Source: Gammaproteobacteria bacterium
GTDB taxonomy: Bacteria > Pseudomonadota > Gammaproteobacteria > Arenicellales > Poriferihabitantaceae
Assembly: GCA_024644945.1 (NCBI GenBank)
Contig: JAHEGU010000019.1
Location: forward strand, 1-50,989
Reading direction: 5' to 3'
Length of the DNA: 50,989 bases
Part shown: positions 7,733-16,900 of the stretch, one piece after another
How the letters are laid out: each line of letters starts with the position of its first letter
Numbering within the stretch: the stretch's first letter is position 1
Translations under genes and position numbers: made by a program
Notes under the pieces: model-generated
Database searches by the model: none
Told to the model about the DNA's origin: nothing
What the model saw: the letters and a program-made list of their open reading frames with translations, nothing else

Positions 7733-7772
7733 AGGACCGCTCAGAAGCAAATCCGGGTATTCAAAAAATTAG
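7733..7772. repeat. dispersed intergenic repeat, partial copy G
   Basis: A short piece, GGACCGCTCAGAAGCAAATC-CGGG followed by TATTCAAAAAAT, matches the left block of copies A and C and then an ATTCAAAAAAT found in copy A. It lies upstream of the oxygenase gene. Confidence 0.5.
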
Positions 7773-7883
7773 TCTCTACGTCTGCTATTACCCAATGCCA
7801 ATACTGAAATCCTAACAATCACATCATACCAAGTCGGCCTATCAGAGATAACAGCAAACGATCAGGAGCAGTTGGCAACACGA

Positions 7884-8720
7884 CTAGCCAGCGTCTTGAT
7901 TGGCACGCGAAAACAAAGCCGCAAGCTCACCTATCGGCATCATGTCCGCGGACCATTCGAACGTTCCGGGTTCGAGCATCTCGCGACCAGCGGCAACGAT
8001 AGTCGAGACCACGGCGCGCGTCAGTGCCCCACCAATGCTGATTCGCTTGGCTCCGTTGGCCGCCATTTCAGCGACGCTGAATCCCCGCAAAGGAGGCGCG
8101 AGAACGTTGACCGGAACGTGCACAGATTCGGTGACCAACCTTACTTCCTCGAGTGTTTTCAATCCGGGCGCATAAACCACCGGGGCACCAGCCGCCTCAA
8201 AGGCTTGCAGGCGACGAATGGTTTCATCGAGATCGTTGACTCCCCGAATGAGATTCTCCGCACGCGCCGTCAGCAAAAACGGAAATTCGAGCGCGCGGCT
8301 TACTTCTACTGCAGCCTGAACGCGTTCTACTGCATGATTGAAATCGTAAATTCGCCCACCGTCATCCGGGCAGAAGTCTTCTATCGAGCCACCCACTAAT
8401 CCAACTTCGCCGCCGAGGCGTATCGTATCGGCAGCAATAGTGGGATCATCGGCAAAACAATTTTCTAAATCTGCGCTAACCGGTAGAGCGGTACCTTCGC
8501 AGAGGGTGCGACAGTGCGTGATCTTTTCTTCGAGGGTAACGTCGCTATCCATGCGTCCGAGGGTGATTGCGAACCCAAAGCTGGTGGTTGCAAGCGCCTC
8601 GAAACCAAGACCGGCAAACATCTGGGCTGAGCCCAAGTCCCACGGATTGGGAATGACGAACGCGCCATCTCGTTCGTGCAGAGAAACGAACTTCGCGGCT
8701 TTTTCGGCTTGGGTAGGCAT
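7884..8720 (-). CDS. isocitrate lyase / PEP mutase superfamily protein
   Basis: A 278-residue TIM-barrel protein of the PEP mutase / oxaloacetate-decarboxylase branch of the ICL superfamily, shorter than true isocitrate lyase. The N-terminus has the family phrase FVIPNPWDLGSAQMFAGLGFEALATTSFG. Metal-binding residues are seen as D84 and E86 (SADLENCF) and E114 (SIED), followed by LTARAEN. The catalytic KKCGH loop of isocitrate lyase is absent. Relatives cleave or decarboxylate 2-oxo or 2-methyl-isocitrate-type acids, or make C-P bonds; the reaction here is unknown. Base composition is visibly more GC-rich than the flanking DNA, which suggests separate acquisition. Confidence 0.85.
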   Translation of the reverse strand: MPTQAEKAAKFVSLHERDGAFVIPNPWDLGSAQMFAGLGFEALATTSFGFAITLGRMDSDVTLEEKITHCRTLCEGTALPVSADLENCFADDPTIAADTIRLGGEVGLVGGSIEDFCPDDGGRIYDFNHAVERVQAAVEVSRALEFPFLLTARAENLIRGVNDLDETIRRLQAFEAAGAPVVYAPGLKTLEEVRLVTESVHVPVNVLAPPLRGFSVAEMAANGAKRISIGGALTRAVVSTIVAAGREMLEPGTFEWSADMMPIGELAALFSRANQDAG

Positions 8721-9082
8721 GCAATGACTCCTTTGATAAGTATGGGAAGAATTTACACCCTATTTTCACTGGCTCAGCAAGTAAAGAAAGAAATTAACGA
8801 CATTATCTAGTTCCGAAATGAGTAAAACTGAGGCGATCGGCCCTGACGATAGTCCGCTCAGGAGCAAATCCAGCTTAATTGCAAGCTTTGCCGAAGGTCA
8901 GCTTTTCCTAATTCGTCCAGTTCCTCGATAGCGGCTATTTAAGAAATCGGGCTGGAAGGTAAATTAATACTCTTTGCCGACTTTGTCTGAACTAAGGGAA
9001 ACGTTGAATCCTCGAACCGTGTTGCAGATCAATTTCAGTGCATGCTAAGCCTATCTTACGTAACTATAGTTGATGCTTTGAT
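8721..9082. repeat. intergenic region holding dispersed repeat copy C (about 8815-8960)
   Basis: The gene-free 360 bases between the PEP-mutase-like gene and the DUF1015 fragment. Copy C runs GAAATGAGTAAAACTGAGGC, AGTCCGCTCAGGAGCAAATC, CAGCTTAATTG, GAAGGTCAGCTTTTCCTAATTCG, CAGTTCCTCGATAGCGGCTATTTAAGAAATCGGGCTGG. It is one of the most complete copies and links the vocabulary of copies A/E with that of B/F. Confidence 0.65.
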
Positions 9083-9574
9083 ATGTTTCTAATTTCTGGT
9101 ATGGGCTTTATACTTCTATCCATCAGTCGCAGATTTTCTAGAAAAACTAGAAGAATTTTTAAGGTAAAAGCACTTCATGTAAATTATCCGGGTGAAGCAG
9201 AGCCCCGTAAGAAAGGTAAGTTTGCGATGTTGTTGGATGAAATCTGGTATCGCCTTAACATCAGAAAGGAGTATGCTCAAAGCACCGATCCAGTTAAGTC
9301 ATTGGATGTATCGATTTTGAAAGACCGTTTGTTAAAACCTATTTTAGGTATTGAGGATATGCGTGCTGATCCAAAGCTGGACTATGTTCCTGGCATGCAT
9401 GGCCTAATAGGTTTGGAAGAAAGGGCCGAAGAAGGTTGGCGTCTAATGGTCGGTTGTTATCCAACTTCAATGCAGGAAATGTATGCAGTTGCAGATAATA
9501 ATAAAGTGTTGCCACCAAAATCAACCGGGTTCGATCCCAAAGTTCGTTCTGGAATATTTTTCAAATTACGATAA
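9083..9574 (+). pseudogene. C-terminal fragment of a DUF1015-family protein
   Basis: The 163-residue frame matches only the last third of DUF1015 (COG4198) proteins. Recognisable parts are KKGKFAMLLDEIWYRL, then DPVKSLDVSILKDRLLKPIL-GIED, DYVPGMHGLIGLEE and the terminal LPPKSTGFDPKVRSG. The N-terminal YPFKA motif and the central ADGHHR motif are missing, and the first 30 residues look unrelated. I see no missing half upstream, where repeat copy C lies instead. It is probably a truncated remnant, possibly cut by the event that brought the repeat. It immediately precedes a complete but divergent DUF1015 gene. Confidence 0.6.
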
Positions 9575-9587
9575 CAGTATCGCATCT

Positions 9588-10694
9588 ATGATTATCTATC
9601 CATTTAAAGCTGTCTTGCCGAAGCGTAAGCTTGTTTCAAATCCCAATCGCCTTGCAGAAAAAGCAAAGTATTATTTCCCAAAATATTTTCAAAAAGGGGA
9701 TTTTAAGCAGGTTAAAAAGGCCGGTATTTATGTCTATGAAATAACCACTCCATTTGGTGCTCATCTGGGCTTTGTTGCGCAGACTGATTTACAGGAGTTC
9801 ATCAATAAAAATATCAAGCCACATGAAAAAACATTAAAACTCAAGGAAAAAGCCTCAAAAGATTTGCTGCTTAATCGTGGGGCGATGGTAAAACCTGTGC
9901 TGATCTGCCATTTGCCGAATAAGGATCTTACTGCCTTACTAAAGCATCATCGAGATCACCATTCACCATCACTGACAGTCAAATTATCTGAGAATGATAC
10001 CGTTCATCGAGTTTGGCCGATACACGACAAATCTACCATAAAGCAATTGCAGCATCTGGCGGGCTTCGTTGATCATGCTTATATTGCAGATGGTCATCAT
10101 CGTAGTAAGGTTCTGCAGCAACTCAACAAAATTTCAAAAAGACATAAGCTATATGTGGGGCGGGTCTGCAGCGCCTATTTTGATTTCAACGACGTGCAAA
10201 TACTCGACTATAACCGGATGGTTGAGATTAAGAAAAGCATAAGCCTGTCTGATTTTATGCAGCAACTGGAGAAGAAATTCATCGTCAAGCACAAAAAACA
10301 GGCCTTTAAAGCTAGTGGAAAACATGATCTTTCCATGTTGCTCAGTGGACAATGGTATCAACTGAGCTGGAAGCCTGAAATTCTGAAAAAATATCAGAAA
10401 CATGGAGTGATACTCGACCATCAGGTATTTGATCACGAAGTATTAAATAAAATATTGCAAATTAAAAATGTGAAAACAGATAAAAGTATCACTTACTTTA
10501 GCGGCGAAAAGTCATTGCAGGAAATTGAAAAGAAGCTGTCTAACAAATCCCGGACTGCGGCATTTTTTATTCACCCTGTAGAGATCGAACAGATGGTTCA
10601 ACTAACTGAAAAAGACAAAACATTGCCACCCAAAAGTACTTACTTTATTCCCAGACTTTATAACGGCATTGTCTGCGACGACTTAAGAATTTAA
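9588..10694 (+). CDS. DUF1015-family protein (divergent full-length copy)
   Basis: The frame opens at 9483, but the first 35 codons overlap the preceding fragment and do not resemble the family. The ATG at 9588 gives MIIYPFKAVLPK, the conserved DUF1015 N-terminus. The 368-residue product keeps the ADGHHR signature (167-172) and the C-terminal LPPKSTYFIP. Members are often found beside serC/serA, and some are annotated as kinase-like; the activity of the family is not something I can state. The sequence is Lys-rich and more AT-rich than the rest of the window. No clear ribosome binding site is seen before the chosen start. Confidence 0.75.
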   Translation: MIIYPFKAVLPKRKLVSNPNRLAEKAKYYFPKYFQKGDFKQVKKAGIYVYEITTPFGAHLGFVAQTDLQEFINKNIKPHEKTLKLKEKASKDLLLNRGAMVKPVLICHLPNKDLTALLKHHRDHHSPSLTVKLSENDTVHRVWPIHDKSTIKQLQHLAGFVDHAYIADGHHRSKVLQQLNKISKRHKLYVGRVCSAYFDFNDVQILDYNRMVEIKKSISLSDFMQQLEKKFIVKHKKQAFKASGKHDLSMLLSGQWYQLSWKPEILKKYQKHGVILDHQVFDHEVLNKILQIKNVKTDKSITYFSGEKSLQEIEKKLSNKSRTAAFFIHPVEIEQMVQLTEKDKTLPPKSTYFIPRLYNGIVCDDLRI

Positions 10695-11067
10695 TAATCG
10701 ACGTCATTCGTATTACACCATAATTAATAATATCGACAATCAATAACTCATTAACCATATAGTGTAAGAGTCGAAACAGTATATAAACATTCAGTTTTGA
10801 TAAAAAAGTCGAAATTTTGTCTTTAATGTCGTAAATCCTTGATTTCTGATGCTGCGTTGTCGATTATAATTTTCTGAATTATTCCAGATAAATGGATTGT
10901 CAGTTTTTGTAGCAGATCAATACAGTGAAATCAGATCGTCAATCAAAAAGCTTTGCCAAGATTTCCCCATCTAGTATTGGCAAAGGTTAGATCAGGATTC
11001 TGCACACCCCCATGATTTTTTTAAAACCCTTGACCTGACCCCTAAACCGGATCCATGATTTAAGTTA
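10695..11067. other. AT-rich intergenic stretch, no gene seen
   Basis: About 370 bases after the DUF1015 gene. No recognisable coding frame, and no convincing terminator. Towards the right end the text CTTGACCTGACCCCTAAACC looks like an insertion-sequence or repeat boundary next to the cyclase remnant, but no inverted repeat could be paired by eye. Confidence 0.35.
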
Positions 11068-11270
11068 GGAATTGACTTAAACTGGACCACCTCGACCGCA
11101 CTCGGAAACTCCGCCAGCAGGTTTCATCCATTAATTTGACAATACGGCCATGATGCTCAGTGGTCTTGGGTTCAATCAGCGCCTGGCGGTGGAATCGAAG
11201 CGATTCCAGAGTGCCCGATTCATCCTCACCCATCAGGCGGCTGTACCCAGCTACACCTGCGGGCTCGAAA
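11068..11270 (-). pseudogene. remnant of a class III adenylate/guanylate cyclase catalytic domain
   Basis: Read on the minus strand from about 11266, the translation is AGYSRLMGEDESGTLESLRF, then HRQALIEPKTTEHHGRIVK. This is the typical start of the CHD cyclase domain in proteins with 'GYSRLMG.DE..T...L..HR...I.P....H.GRIVK'. Near 11123 the frame shifts by one and continues NLLAEFPSAVEVVQ, matching the next conserved block (GD.LL.EF.S.V.AV). The domain then stops. It lacks the rest of the catalytic core and any start codon context, so it is a dead fragment. Confidence 0.7.
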
Positions 11271-11395
11271 CCAAAGCCGTAAACATCTTATGTTTGGAGC
11301 AAATTATTCGTAGCCCGCAGGTGCATGTCCAACTCTCTCTGACAGAGTCCTGCCAGAATTCAAAGTTTTACTGAGAACAGGACGGAATATCTATA

Positions 11396-11445
11396 TGGGA
11401 GCAAATCCGGGCTCCCCAAAAATCCTGGTGAACGTCGGCTTTTCC
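11396..11445. repeat. dispersed intergenic repeat, copy D
   Basis: GGGAGCAAATCCGGGCT, then AAAAATCCTGGTGAACGTCG and GCTTTTCCAGTTTAGATC. It corresponds to the left 50 bases of copies A and E and lies between the cyclase remnant and the 3' end of the cytochrome b561 gene. Confidence 0.6.
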
Positions 11446-11473
11446 AGTTTAGATCTTTGCTGTTCACAGAGAA

Positions 11474-11488
11474 AAGGCCTCATGCCTT
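11474..11488 (-). terminator. weak intrinsic terminator candidate for the cytochrome b561 gene
   Basis: AAGGC and GCCTT with a 5-base loop, followed on the minus strand by TTTCTC. It lies 6 bases past the stop codon. The stem is short. Confidence 0.35.
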
Positions 11489-11493
11489 CATCA

Positions 11494-12108
11494 TTATCTC
11501 GATTTTTTATAACCTGTAATCATTGATCTGATCAGGTTTTCACCGTGAATCATGCTCGAAATAAGGACTCCTGCAACGTGAGCACATACCAGCAATAAGG
11601 TTAGGCTTGCTAGAACTTCATGTATCTCTTCCCAAATGCTTTCTACTTGTTCCTTGTCATTGTCATCATCAGCATAAACCTTCGAAATTGGTTCAACGGT
11701 AACTTCAGCCAGTGGGCCTTTGCCGGCATCTGCATACAGTTGCAGCCCGGACCAGGCGACCAGGACTATCGTTACGAGCAGTGCAATTATCATCCAGCCT
11801 GCAAGTGGGTTGTGCCCGATATAATGCTTTGGTTCCTTTGTAAATAAACTTTTGAGGTAAGCAAAGCCGACTTTCCTGCCATATATGAAATTGTTGAATC
11901 GTGCATATTTAGTACCTATCAACCCCCACAACACACGAAATAAAATTAATCCCAACACAACGTAACCAGCATAGACGTGGATAAGTTCAATATCCTCACT
12001 GATGTAGGCTATTGTATAAAACAACACCAATGACCAGTGAAATAGGCGAACACCAACGTCCCAGACTTTTATTTGAGTGTTTTCTTGCTCTTCCAAATTT
12101 GAATGCAT
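11494..12108 (-). CDS. cytochrome b561-family diheme membrane protein
   Basis: The frame is open from 12210, but the Met at 12108 fits the family, giving MHSNLEEQENTQIKVWDVGVR (204 residues). Cytochrome b561/Ni-hydrogenase b-type proteins start with a 'V.VWD...R.FHW' segment. Four membrane helices are visible. Candidate heme ligands are H24 (RLFHWSL), H44 (LIHVYAGYVVLG) and two histidines in the last helix pair (IHEVLASL and CAHVAGVLI). Such proteins pass electrons between the quinone pool or a soluble donor and a partner, often a periplasmic diheme cytochrome c. No such partner is adjacent, so the partner is unknown. Confidence 0.85.
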   Translation of the reverse strand: MHSNLEEQENTQIKVWDVGVRLFHWSLVLFYTIAYISEDIELIHVYAGYVVLGLILFRVLWGLIGTKYARFNNFIYGRKVGFAYLKSLFTKEPKHYIGHNPLAGWMIIALLVTIVLVAWSGLQLYADAGKGPLAEVTVEPISKVYADDDNDKEQVESIWEEIHEVLASLTLLLVCAHVAGVLISSMIHGENLIRSMITGYKKSR

Positions 12109-12356
12109 AGTTATGACACAGACAATACAGAGGAAATATCCTACCATGGACTCTAGATTGGAAATCCGATGCAGACATTGACTTATCTGAACTAAAATAA
12201 TACAGGGCAATGGCGAAATCGTGCCGAGCCGGAATAGTAGCTATGGAGCAGATTCTGACTTTAGGGCAATTATTCTGAACGATGGCTCCCTCTAATTTCC
12301 GATTTTCGCTAACCACAAGTTAAACTTGAATGTCAGTAATAACTGATAATCAGAGC

Positions 12357-12362
12357 AGGAGG
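12357..12362 (+). promoter_or_regulatory. strong ribosome binding site for core MetE
   Basis: A perfect AGGAGG five bases before the ATG at 12368, the strongest Shine-Dalgarno noted in the window. Confidence 0.7.
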
Positions 12363-12367
12363 ATGAC

Positions 12368-13390
12368 ATGTACAAAACCACCATCGCAGGCAGCCTTCCA
12401 AAACCTTCCTGGTTGGCGGAACCAGAAAAGCTGTGGGCCCCTTGGCGGCTGGAGGGTGAGGACTTGGAAAACGGAAAACGTGATGCCTCTCTCGTATGGA
12501 TCAAGGAGCAAGAGTGTGCTGGAATCGATATCGTTACCAATGGCGAACAGTATAGAGAACATTTTGTTCATGGTTTTCTGAAATCAGTAGATGGAATTGA
12601 CTGGGATAAAATGACCACAATGGGAATACGTGATAACCGCTATGACGCTGATGTGCCAACCGTAGTGGGACCTATATCAAGGTCTACAAAAGTACATAGT
12701 GACGAAGTTGCATTCACCCGCGCTCACACCGATCAGGAGCTGAAATTTACCTTACCTGGCCCTATGACTATTTGTGACACTATCGCGGATGAGCATTATG
12801 GGAGGCGATCTGATATGGCTATGGCATTTGCTGAGATTTTGAATGAAGAAGCAAGAGAACTTGAAGCCCTTGGTGTTGATCTGATCCAGTTTGACGAGCC
12901 TGCTTTTAACGTATTCACTGACGATGTAAAGGATTGGGGGATTGAAACTCTGCACCGAGCGATAGAGAACCTGCATTGCAAGACTGCAGTGCACATTTGT
13001 TATGGCTACGGTATTCAGGAAAATCTTGACTGGAAAGACACGTTGGGAAATGAATGGCGCCAATATGAAGAAATCTTTCCAGCACTGAATTCCAGCAGAA
13101 TCCAACAAGTTTCACTTGAATGTGCTAACTCAAAAGTGCCAATGTCTTTGATTGGGATGCTTAATGACAAACAGATAATGGTCGGCGTGATAGACGTCGC
13201 CAGTTTTAAGGCTGAAACACCGGAACAGGTTGCAGCAACTATTCAGGAGGCGGGAAAATATGTTTCTGCTGAGCAAATATTCCCGTGTACAAATTGCGGT
13301 ATGGCGCCACTTCCTAGAAGTTTGGCAGTGGAAAAGCTCAAAGCACTAGGTGCGGGTGCGAGGCTAGCTGCGGGAAATTTATTTGCCTAG
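12368..13390 (+). CDS. cobalamin-independent methionine synthase, core (C-terminal domain only) type
   Basis: A 340-residue protein corresponding to the catalytic C-terminal half of MetE. The zinc ligands are in place: H209 and C211 (VHICYG), E251 (SLECANS) and C310 (CTNCGMAPLP). The substrate loop DLIQFDEPAF (171-180) and FTLPGPMTICDT (127-138) are also present. Full-length MetE is about 750 residues with a duplicated N-terminal barrel, which is missing here. Core MetE-type enzymes are known, and some need a dedicated partner (MesX with MesD) or use a methyl donor other than methyl-tetrahydrofolate. No such partner gene is seen next to it. Single gene between two unrelated neighbours. Confidence 0.85.
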   Translation: MYKTTIAGSLPKPSWLAEPEKLWAPWRLEGEDLENGKRDASLVWIKEQECAGIDIVTNGEQYREHFVHGFLKSVDGIDWDKMTTMGIRDNRYDADVPTVVGPISRSTKVHSDEVAFTRAHTDQELKFTLPGPMTICDTIADEHYGRRSDMAMAFAEILNEEARELEALGVDLIQFDEPAFNVFTDDVKDWGIETLHRAIENLHCKTAVHICYGYGIQENLDWKDTLGNEWRQYEEIFPALNSSRIQQVSLECANSKVPMSLIGMLNDKQIMVGVIDVASFKAETPEQVAATIQEAGKYVSAEQIFPCTNCGMAPLPRSLAVEKLKALGAGARLAAGNLFA

Positions 13391-13948
13391 ATAGTTTGAG
13401 GGCAGTTCATGATATTTGTTAGATGAGTCCGCAAAGGTCGGTTTGGGAGCATAACCGGGCTTCCGAAATTTTCTGGTGAACGTCAGGTTTTTCGATTCAT
13501 CTCGATTACCCCATACCAGCCGTTTAAAGAATCGTTTTGGACAGTATGTTGATACTCAATCTGGATCTTGGCAGTTATCTCGCGATGCAATCTAAAACAG
13601 CGTAGGTGCAAAAATCTGAAGCAGTACGCCTGATACTAAACAGGCGACATAATCATAACGTCTCTATTAACTGTAAGGTTAGACTGCTTCACTTCTTTCG
13701 ACGACGTACAGCCAATTCGGCAAATAAAATGTAGAATTGCGTCCTCTGATACAACGGTATTCTAATGTTCTCTTTGGACTACTGTTTTACCATTGATGGA
13801 GTTCGATCGATGTATATATTCATCAATCGTTTTGTTTTCATCCTCTGCTTGCATTTAGATTTTATTGCTGGATTGAAAAAGTCGTTCTGAAAAATATAAG
13901 TATTGACGCTCGGATTATGGAATTAACTACTGACTAATATTGAGCAGC
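13391..13948. repeat. intergenic region with dispersed repeat copy E (about 13426-13610)
   Basis: Copy E holds GAGTCCGCAAAGGTCGG, GGGAGCATAACCGGGCTT, CTGGTGAACGTCAGGTTTTT, CGATTCATCTCGATTACCCC, TTTAAAGAATCG and GATACTCAATCTGGATCTTG. It aligns with copy A over about 170 bases. The remaining 340 bases up to the NRPS 3' end are AT-rich, without a recognisable gene or a clear terminator. Confidence 0.65.
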
Positions 13949-16900
13949 TTACAAAAGTTCTGATTTTCTTTTTTCATCAATCATCGTGGCTAGAGAAGAA
14001 AGTGACTCAGCATCGAAAATACTGACTAAAGGCATGTTTAAATTAAACGCGTCATAGATTCTTGAGATTACCTGCGTCGCGTTCAGGGAGTGCCCGCCGA
14101 GAGCAAAAAAATTGTCATTAATGCTGACCTGGTCTCTGTTCAATACTTCTTGCCAGATCGTTGCGAGTTTCTCTTCAACCAAGTTTCTCGGTGCCACAAA
14201 GTCAGCTCCGCTCCCGCTTGTCCTGAAATCAGGGGAAGGAAGTTGTTTACGGTCTACTTTACCGTTTGGACTCAAAGGCAATTCGTCGATAAATTCGAAG
14301 CTGGAAGGAATCATATATTCCGGCAGAAAGCCCCTTAGATAACTTTGTAGTTGAGATGCGGTTAGCTCGGCCTTATTTTCAGGTACTGCGTAAGCAACTA
14401 AATATTTTTCTTCAGGTTTAACTTGGATCGCGACCAAAACAGATTCCGTTACTTCGGGGTGACTGTTTAGCACAGCTTCGATTTCTCCCAATTCCACACG
14501 AAAGCCACGAATTTTGACCTGGTGATCTACTCGTCCCAGGAAATCGATAGTGCCATCCGGTAAGTACCGTGCAAGATCTCCCGTTTTATACATCTTTGCA
14601 TCGGCTTCATCGCTAAAGGGATCTGTGATAAACACTTCTGCTGTCAGATCAGGGCGATTCAAATATCCCAGAGCAAGTCGACGACCTCCAATGTATAGCT
14701 CGCCGGCTACCCCAATAGGTACAGGTTGGCGGTCTTTATCTAAAATATAATGCGGGCAACCTGGTAGGGGTCGGCCAATCGGAACGGTTGTGGAAAAATT
14801 GTCCAATACTGTCCAATTAACTGTCGTTGTGATCGTGACTTCTGTCGGTCCATAAGCGTTAACGAGTCTGACTCTCTTGCTCAGTTTAAGGGAGTTCCAC
14901 ATCAATACAACTTCAGGCGGAACGACATCACTTCCGACTCCAATTAGTCTCAATTCCGCTAGGTCGTTACTTTCCTGGTCATCAATTAAGCTCTGCACCC
15001 ATTGACGCCACATTGCGGGAGAAAGATTGAATCGTGTGATCTTGTGTCGCGCTAAGTTTCTCGTGAGTTGTTTGGGCACTAGGTAGTCGCCCGTAGGTAA
15101 AACAATTTTTGCGCCGCATGTGAGATTCACAAAAATCTCTGTTAGGGACAGATCAAAACTGAGACTAGCGAGTTGTAAAATAATATCGCGAGAATCTACC
15201 AGCCAATAATCTTTCATGACCTGACAATAGTTAGCAAACGCTGAGTGCGCGATCATCACGCCCTTAGGTTTGCCGGTAGAACCAGATGTATAGATCACGT
15301 ACGCTACATTATCCGCCATTGCACCATTGGTGATATTGCCTCCTTCATGCATCTCAATATTGGGCCAGTCCCGATCCATGAATATAATATCGCCTGAAAA
15401 ATCAGGTGCTTCTTTTAACAAAGCGATCTTGGTGACAAGTATTTTTACTTTTGCATCTTCTATCATAAATCTGAGGCGATCCTTAGGGTAATTTGGGTCA
15501 AGAGGAACATAGGTCCCACCCGCTTTCCATATCCCAAGGATTCCTATTACCATTTCCGGAGATTTGTCAAAACTTAGTCCTATTGCTTCTCCAGGTCGCA
15601 CGCCATTTTCTCGCAGATACGAGGCAAATTTATTGGCATTCCTATTGAGTTCCTGATAGGTGACACACTGATCTCCATGGACTACAGCTATGTTTTCAGG
15701 TGTATCCTGTGCTTGGAGCTCGAATAATTCAGGATAAGTGCGTGAGTAATCATAAGGATTGTCAACATCGTTCCATGTCACCAATTGCAGATGGTGTTCG
15801 CGCTCTGCGAGTAGGGGTAATTCAGAAATATTTGATTCACATTTGTTTGCGATACCCTGCAGCAACACTTGAAAATTACTCATCATGCGTTTTATCAACT
15901 CGGAATCAAACTGATCAGCGTTGTACTTGAACAGACATGTAAACACCCCTTCGTTATTAATTACTTCAAGATTTAGGTCAAACAGGGAAATACCCGAATT
16001 AATATGAACTTCCTCGAAATGCAGGCTTTGATTAGAATTTTTTTCACCGGGAATATTTTTAAAATTGAACATGACCTGAAAAAATGGTGAGCTGTGCTGA
16101 TTTCTTTCTGGCTGTAACTCCTCAACTAACTTCTCAAATGGGAGATCTTGATGAGCTAGTGCATTTATCAGCGTTTCTCTAACACTACCTAGAAACGTGT
16201 CGAAGGTAGGATCACCGCTCAGATCAGCGCGCAGAACCAGCGTATTAATAAAAACTCCAATTAGTTTTTCTGTTTCAAGACTGGTCCTGCCTGCAACTGG
16301 ACTACCTATAAGAATATCTTCTTGCGCAGTGTACCTCTTCAGTAAAATGAAATACGCCGCTAGCATTACCATGAACAGAGTGACTCCACGACCACGGCTC
16401 AAATGTTTAAGATCCTCTATCAGTGGTTTCGATAGCTCGGCTGATACTTGCGCTCCTCGGTATGTGTTGCTTTTCTTGAAAGCGAGCTTTGGAAGATTTA
16501 GTGTGGGAGGATAGTCGCTAAGCTGTTCCCTCCAGTATGAAACATGTTTGGCCAGCTCGTTTCCACTTATTTTTTGTCTCTGCCAGCGAGCGAAATCAGA
16601 GTATTGTATTGGTAAGTCATCCAAAGGTGGATCGATGCCCTTTTCATAAGAGTCGTAAAGAATTTCAATTTCCTTTAAAAATACTTTTTCACTAAATGCA
16701 TCGAAAGCGATATGATGCACTACTACTGAAAAAAAATGAACTTCACTCGCCAGTTTTATCAGCATTGCACGCAGCAGAGGCCCTTGCTTTAAATCAATTG
16801 GTTTATGGATATCCTTAACGATTAATTTATGCGCATCTTCTCTTCGTTCATTGGGTTCAGCCTCAGTTAAATCTATGACGGGTAATTTAATATCTACTTC

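Noticed and set aside
9520..9545. tRNA-like T-loop text GGTTCGATCCC
   Set aside because: It lies inside the conserved coding sequence of the DUF1015 fragment, and no acceptor or anticodon stem can be built around it. A similar GTTCGAATCC near 25798 is inside the M24 gene.
11150..11374. 74-residue plus-strand frame as a gene
   Set aside because: It is the antisense of the cyclase remnant, with no ribosome binding site and no family resemblance.
12211..12367. Cobalamin or SAM riboswitch before core metE
   Set aside because: The 157-base leader shows no recognisable B12 box or SAM-type helices, only a strong ribosome binding site.
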